Source: Phocaeicola_A sp964580305
GTDB taxonomy: Bacteria > Bacteroidota > Bacteroidia > Bacteroidales > Bacteroidaceae
NCBI GenBank assembly: GCA_964580305.1
Contig: CAZOKL010000020.1
Span: forward strand, 1 to 26,737
Reading direction: 5' to 3'
DNA: 26,737 bases
A program made the position numbers and the translations under genes. Below are positions 23,607 through 26,737 of the stretch, one piece after another (within the stretch, counting starts at the first letter, position 1; every line of letters begins with the position of its first letter). The notes beneath the pieces were generated by a model. It saw only the letters and a program-made list of their open reading frames with translations, had not been told where the DNA came from and did no database searches.

Positions 23607-25205
23607 ATGAATGATAAATGTCTTCTTCTAGGAGATGAAGCCGTGGCATTGGGTGCCATCCATGCCGGACTATCGGGCGTATATGCTTATCCCGGAACTC
23701 CTTCTACAGAGATTACAGAGTTTATCCAAGCGCATCCGTTGGCTGCGGAACGAAACATTCACAGGCACTGGTGCACAAATGAAAAGACGGCAATGGAAGC
23801 CGCTCTCGGCATGTCATACATGGGTAAACGAGCCATTGTCTGCATGAAACATGTAGGTATGAATGTGGCTGCCGATGCCTTTGTCAACTCAGCAATGACG
23901 GGCACAAACGGTGGTCTGATTGTGGTGGCTGCCGACGACCCCTCCATGCATTCCTCCCAAAACGAACAGGATTCCCGCTTTTATGGGAAGTTTGCCATGA
24001 TTCCCATCCTCGAACCATCATCACAGCAGGAGGCTTATGACATGATGAAGTATGCCTTTGACTTTTCCGAGGAGCATAAGATACCAATTCTCATGCGCCT
24101 CGTTACCCGCATGGCTCACTCACGTGCCGTGGTGACCACAGACGAAGTGCGCGAGCCAAATCCGATAAGCTATCCTTCCAACCCCGGCGACTGGGTATTG
24201 ATGCCGGCTGTAGCACGCAAATGCAATGAGCGGCTGATTGCCAAACATGCCGACTTCTTGGCAGCGTCCGAACGGTCTCAATATAATAAGTACACCGACG
24301 GCAAGGAACATTCCTTAGGCGTGATTGCCTGCGGCATTGCATACAATTACTTGATGGAACATTTCAAAGACGGGTGTCCATTCCCTGTGTTAAAAGTGTC
24401 ACAATATCCGCTCCCCGTGTCACTCGTTCGCCGTATGGCTGCGGAATGTGATGCACTGCTGGTGCTCGAAGACGGACAGCCTGTGGTGGAAGAAATGATT
24501 CGCGGCGTGCTTTGTTGCGGCAAGACCATCAAGGGACGCCTCACAGGCGAAGTGCCCCGCACGGGCGAACTGACTCCCGACAACATCATCTCGGCTTTGG
24601 GCCTGAAAGACGAAGATACGTTCCCTCCCTGCGAACTCGTCGTCCCGCGTCCGCCTGCATTGTGTCAAGGCTGTGGACACCGCGACGTGTATGCTGCACT
24701 CAACGAAGTGCTCCGTGAATACGAGAACAGCCGCGTGTTCAGCGACATCGGCTGCTACACGCTGGGATTCCTGCCCCCATATCATGCTATCCATTCCGTA
24801 GTCGACATGGGTGCATCCATCACGATGGCCAAAGGTGCTGCCGACGCGGGACAATTTCCTTCAGTGGCTGTTATCGGCGACTCCACATTCACACACTCCG
24901 GCATGACGGGGTTGCTCGATGCCGTCAACGAGAACTCCAACATCACAATCGTCATCTCCGACAACCTGACTACGGCCATGACCGGCGGACAAGACTCTGC
25001 CGGCACAGGACGCTTTGAACAGATATGTCAAGGCATCGGCGTGGCTCCGGAACACATCCGTGTCGTCGTGCCCCTGCCGAAAAACATGGAAGAAATGAAG
25101 CGCATCATCCGTGAAGAAATCGAACACCACGGCGTGAGCGTCATCATCCCGCGCCGTGAATGCATACAGACGGCACGTCGCCACCATAAGTCAAACAAGC
25201 AATAA
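23607..25205 (+). CDS. iorA: Indolepyruvate/aryl-2-ketoacid:ferredoxin oxidoreductase alpha subunit, short form
   Basis: With IorB it oxidatively decarboxylates aryl pyruvates (from Trp, Phe, Tyr transamination) to aryl-acetyl-CoA, reducing ferredoxin. The 532 residues contain the N-terminal pyrimidine-binding part (LLLGDEAVALGAIHAGLSGV, YAYPGTPSTEITEFI) and the C-terminal TPP part (CQGCGHRDVY with Cys353 and Cys356; GDSTFTHSGMTGLLDAV; TAMTGGQDSAGTG). Typical IorA proteins are about 600 residues and end in a 2[4Fe-4S] ferredoxin domain. This one stops after IIPRRECIQTARRHHKSNKQ, and iorB follows within 20 bp, so the domain is absent rather than frameshifted. First gene of the iorA-iorB-aminotransferase operon. 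Exact ketoacid preference is inferred. Confidence 0.88.
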   Translation: MNDKCLLLGDEAVALGAIHAGLSGVYAYPGTPSTEITEFIQAHPLAAERNIHRHWCTNEKTAMEAALGMSYMGKRAIVCMKHVGMNVAADAFVNSAMTGTNGGLIVVAADDPSMHSSQNEQDSRFYGKFAMIPILEPSSQQEAYDMMKYAFDFSEEHKIPILMRLVTRMAHSRAVVTTDEVREPNPISYPSNPGDWVLMPAVARKCNERLIAKHADFLAASERSQYNKYTDGKEHSLGVIACGIAYNYLMEHFKDGCPFPVLKVSQYPLPVSLVRRMAAECDALLVLEDGQPVVEEMIRGVLCCGKTIKGRLTGEVPRTGELTPDNIISALGLKDEDTFPPCELVVPRPPALCQGCGHRDVYAALNEVLREYENSRVFSDIGCYTLGFLPPYHAIHSVVDMGASITMAKGAADAGQFPSVAVIGDSTFTHSGMTGLLDAVNENSNITIVISDNLTTAMTGGQDSAGTGRFEQICQGIGVAPEHIRVVVPLPKNMEEMKRIIREEIEHHGVSVIIPRRECIQTARRHHKSNKQ

Positions 25206-25225
25206 CACACAAACAACACCACACC

Positions 25226-25807
25226 ATGCATACAGACATCATACTTTCAGGTGTGGGAGGGCAAGGCATCCTCTCCATCGCCACCGTTATCGGCTCGGCA
25301 GCCATCAAAGAAGGGCTCTACATCAAACAAGCCGAAGTGCATGGTATGAGCCAACGGGGAGGCGACGTGCAGTCCAATCTCCGCATCAGCTCTGACCCCA
25401 TTGCTTCCGATCTCATCCCGCTGGGCAAGGCGGACATCATCATCTCGCTGGAACCTATGGAAGCCCTGCGCTATCTGCCCTATCTGAACAAAGACGGATG
25501 GCTCATCACCAACACCGTGCCGTTCGTCAACATACCAAACTATCCTGACCCGGAGCGACTGCTCGACATCATACGCTCTCTGCGCTCCATAGCCATCGAT
25601 GTGGACTCCATCGCCAAGCAAGTGGCCTCAGCCCGTGCGGCAAACATCGTCCTGCTGGGAGCAGCCTCCCCCTTCCTCGGCATCGACGTGGACAAAATTG
25701 AAGAAGGCATCCACAGCATCTTCGGGTGCAAGGGAGAAGCCATTGTCGAGATGAATCTCAAGGCATTTCGCGCCGGATTGGATTATGCACGTCAATCTAT
25801 TAAATAA
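25226..25807 (+). CDS. iorB: Indolepyruvate oxidoreductase beta (gamma-type) subunit
   Basis: Partner of IorA; provides the CoA-interacting POR-gamma domain of the 2-ketoacid oxidoreductase. The 193-residue protein shows the family features: the start ILSGVGGQGILSIATVIGSA (glycine-rich loop), VHGMSQRGGDVQSNLRI (the GMSQRGG motif of IorB/PorG), ADIIISLEPMEALRYLPYL and ANIVLLGAASPF. The length is right for a stand-alone subunit without an added iron-sulfur domain, so the missing ferredoxin module of IorA is not compensated here. It starts 20 bp after the iorA stop and ends 7 bp before the aminotransferase start; the three genes form one transcript. Confidence 0.92.
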   Translation: MHTDIILSGVGGQGILSIATVIGSAAIKEGLYIKQAEVHGMSQRGGDVQSNLRISSDPIASDLIPLGKADIIISLEPMEALRYLPYLNKDGWLITNTVPFVNIPNYPDPERLLDIIRSLRSIAIDVDSIAKQVASARAANIVLLGAASPFLGIDVDKIEEGIHSIFGCKGEAIVEMNLKAFRAGLDYARQSIK

Positions 25808-25814
25808 TAATCTC

Positions 25815-26737
25815 ATGGGAATCCCTTTTGACCTTAACATAGTGGCAGAGGTGCTGCGCGACATGCGCATCACCAAGGTGGGCGACGCCACCATCCGCCA
25901 GACCGTGGCCATTGCCGAAGAGCTGGAACGCCGCACCGGAGAGAAGTTCATCCACTTGGAAATAGGCTCGCCGGGACTGCCGGCCAACCGCATCGGCACC
26001 GACGCCCAAAAGGCCGCACTGGACAAAGGAGTGGCATCGGTCTACCCGAACATCACCGGCATTACCCCACTGAAAGAACAAACATCCCGTTTCATCAAAG
26101 CGTTTCTCGACATCAATGTCCGTCCTGAAGGATGTGTGCCGACCGTAGGCTCGATGATGGGCACATTTGCTTCCTTCATCACCTGCACGCATTTAGCTGC
26201 GGAAAAGGACACCATCCTGTTCATCAACCCGGGCTTCTCCGTGCAACCGCTGCAAGCCAAAGTGCTGGGCTACAAGCGTGAGTCGTTCGACGTGTATGAC
26301 TGCCGCGGCATCCGCCTGCGTGACAAACTGGAGAGCATATTGAACCGGGGACACATCGCCGCCATCATCTACTCCAACCCGAACAACCCGTCATGGGTGT
26401 GCCTGACGGAGGAAGAGCTGGGCTACATCGGCGCACTGGCCACGAAGTATGACGCCATCGTCATTGAAGACCTTGCCTACCTCGGCATGGACTTCCGCAA
26501 AGACCTCGGACATCCGTTCGAGCCGCCCTTCGCCGCCACCGTGGCACGCTATACGGACAACTACATCCTCATGCTTTCCGCATCGAAAATATTCAGCTAT
26601 GCCGGCGAACGCGTGGCCACCGTAGCCATCTCCGACGCGCTCTATAACCGCGTCTACCCGACGTTGAGCAGGGAGTTCGGCATCGACACGCTGGGACGTT
26701 TCTTCATATTCATGGTGGTCTACACCATGTCGTCGGG
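25815..26737 (+). CDS. Class I/II aminotransferase (PLP-dependent), cut by window edge
   Basis: Probably transaminates an aromatic (or other) amino acid to the 2-ketoacid used by IorAB. I translated it from ATG 25815; 307 residues are visible without a stop and the C-terminus is outside the window. It begins MGIPFDLNIVAEVLRDMRIT. Fold-type I features are YPNITGITPLKEQTSRFI (substrate-side loop), YSNPNNPSWVCLTEEEL (the NP.NP motif), VIEDLAYLGMDF (Asp that holds the PLP ring nitrogen, then Tyr) and SASKIFSYAGERVA with the PLP-binding lysine. It is third in the operon, 7 bp after iorB. In related genomes such a trio may be followed by an arylacetate-CoA ligase; that gene would be beyond the edge. 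Confidence 0.9.
   Translation, partial: MGIPFDLNIVAEVLRDMRITKVGDATIRQTVAIAEELERRTGEKFIHLEIGSPGLPANRIGTDAQKAALDKGVASVYPNITGITPLKEQTSRFIKAFLDINVRPEGCVPTVGSMMGTFASFITCTHLAAEKDTILFINPGFSVQPLQAKVLGYKRESFDVYDCRGIRLRDKLESILNRGHIAAIIYSNPNNPSWVCLTEEELGYIGALATKYDAIVIEDLAYLGMDFRKDLGHPFEPPFAATVARYTDNYILMLSASKIFSYAGERVATVAISDALYNRVYPTLSREFGIDTLGRFFIFMVVYTMSS

Noticed and set aside
25140..25225. Frameshift that cut off the iorA ferredoxin domain
   Set aside because: Only 20 bp separate the iorA stop from the iorB start, and no cysteine-rich coding remnant exists in any frame there.
1..26737. tRNA, rRNA or prophage content
   Set aside because: I saw no tRNA-like cloverleaf, rRNA signature, integrase or phage structural gene in the window.

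Overview
The window comes from a strictly anaerobic member of the Bacteroidales (Bacteroidetes); I cannot name the genus. The evidence is a 286-residue primary sigma factor of the Bacteroides type, repeated Bacteroidetes promoters (TTTG, 19-20 bp, TAnnTTTG) in front of several genes, a carboxypeptidase-regulatory-domain TonB receptor, a Bacteroidetes 'putative porin', an HU-HIG type DNA-binding protein, and pyruvate- and 2-ketoacid-ferredoxin oxidoreductases. A run of exactly 100 N (3535-3634) marks a scaffold gap, so this is draft or metagenome assembly and linkage across the gap is only as good as the scaffolding.

Layout. 1-3460: hexuronate catabolism, with a partial altronate dehydratase (uxaA, minus) divergent from kdgK-eda (plus). 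Together they take altronate to KDG, KDPG and then pyruvate plus glyceraldehyde-3-phosphate. The divergent intergenic region holds a 16-bp perfect inverted repeat and a decayed 22-bp array. 3791-9682: a MATE transporter, the Kdo precursor pair kdsA-kdsD (4-base overlap), the primary sigma factor rpoD, and a second MATE transporter. 9669-11158: the C-terminal remnant of an IS982-type transposase on the minus strand, followed by a Bacteroidetes AAA_14/DUF4143 ATPase whose promoter touches the remnant. 11209-14754: nifJ (pyruvate:ferredoxin oxidoreductase), closed by a strong terminator. 14859-19534: a membrane-anchored GDPD-like protein, an HU-family DNA-binding protein with an unusual repeat-filled 5' leader, and a porin plus solute-binding-protein pair. 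19716-23380 (minus): a cobalamin-riboswitch-controlled btuB-like TonB receptor and btuF-like lipoprotein. 23607-26737: iorA-iorB-aminotransferase, a module for oxidative breakdown of (probably aromatic) amino acids, running off the right edge.

The most unusual pattern is not a gene. Four separate intergenic regions (about 1.48-1.55, 5.28-5.38, 15.71-15.88 and 19.54-19.65 kb) carry degenerate tandem arrays whose anchors are spaced at exactly 22 bp or multiples of it. Units begin with CGGA, CGCA or a close variant, and some units from different loci resemble each other. The best-preserved array (eight units) lies between a consensus promoter and the start codon of the HU-family gene, so it is probably transcribed as a structured 5' leader. 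I do not recognise this element from any named repeat family. Other points worth a second look are an IorA that lacks the usual C-terminal ferredoxin module, an ATPase with Gln at the Walker B glutamate position, an operator-like palindrome at the iorA start site, and the inverted repeat between uxaA and kdgK.
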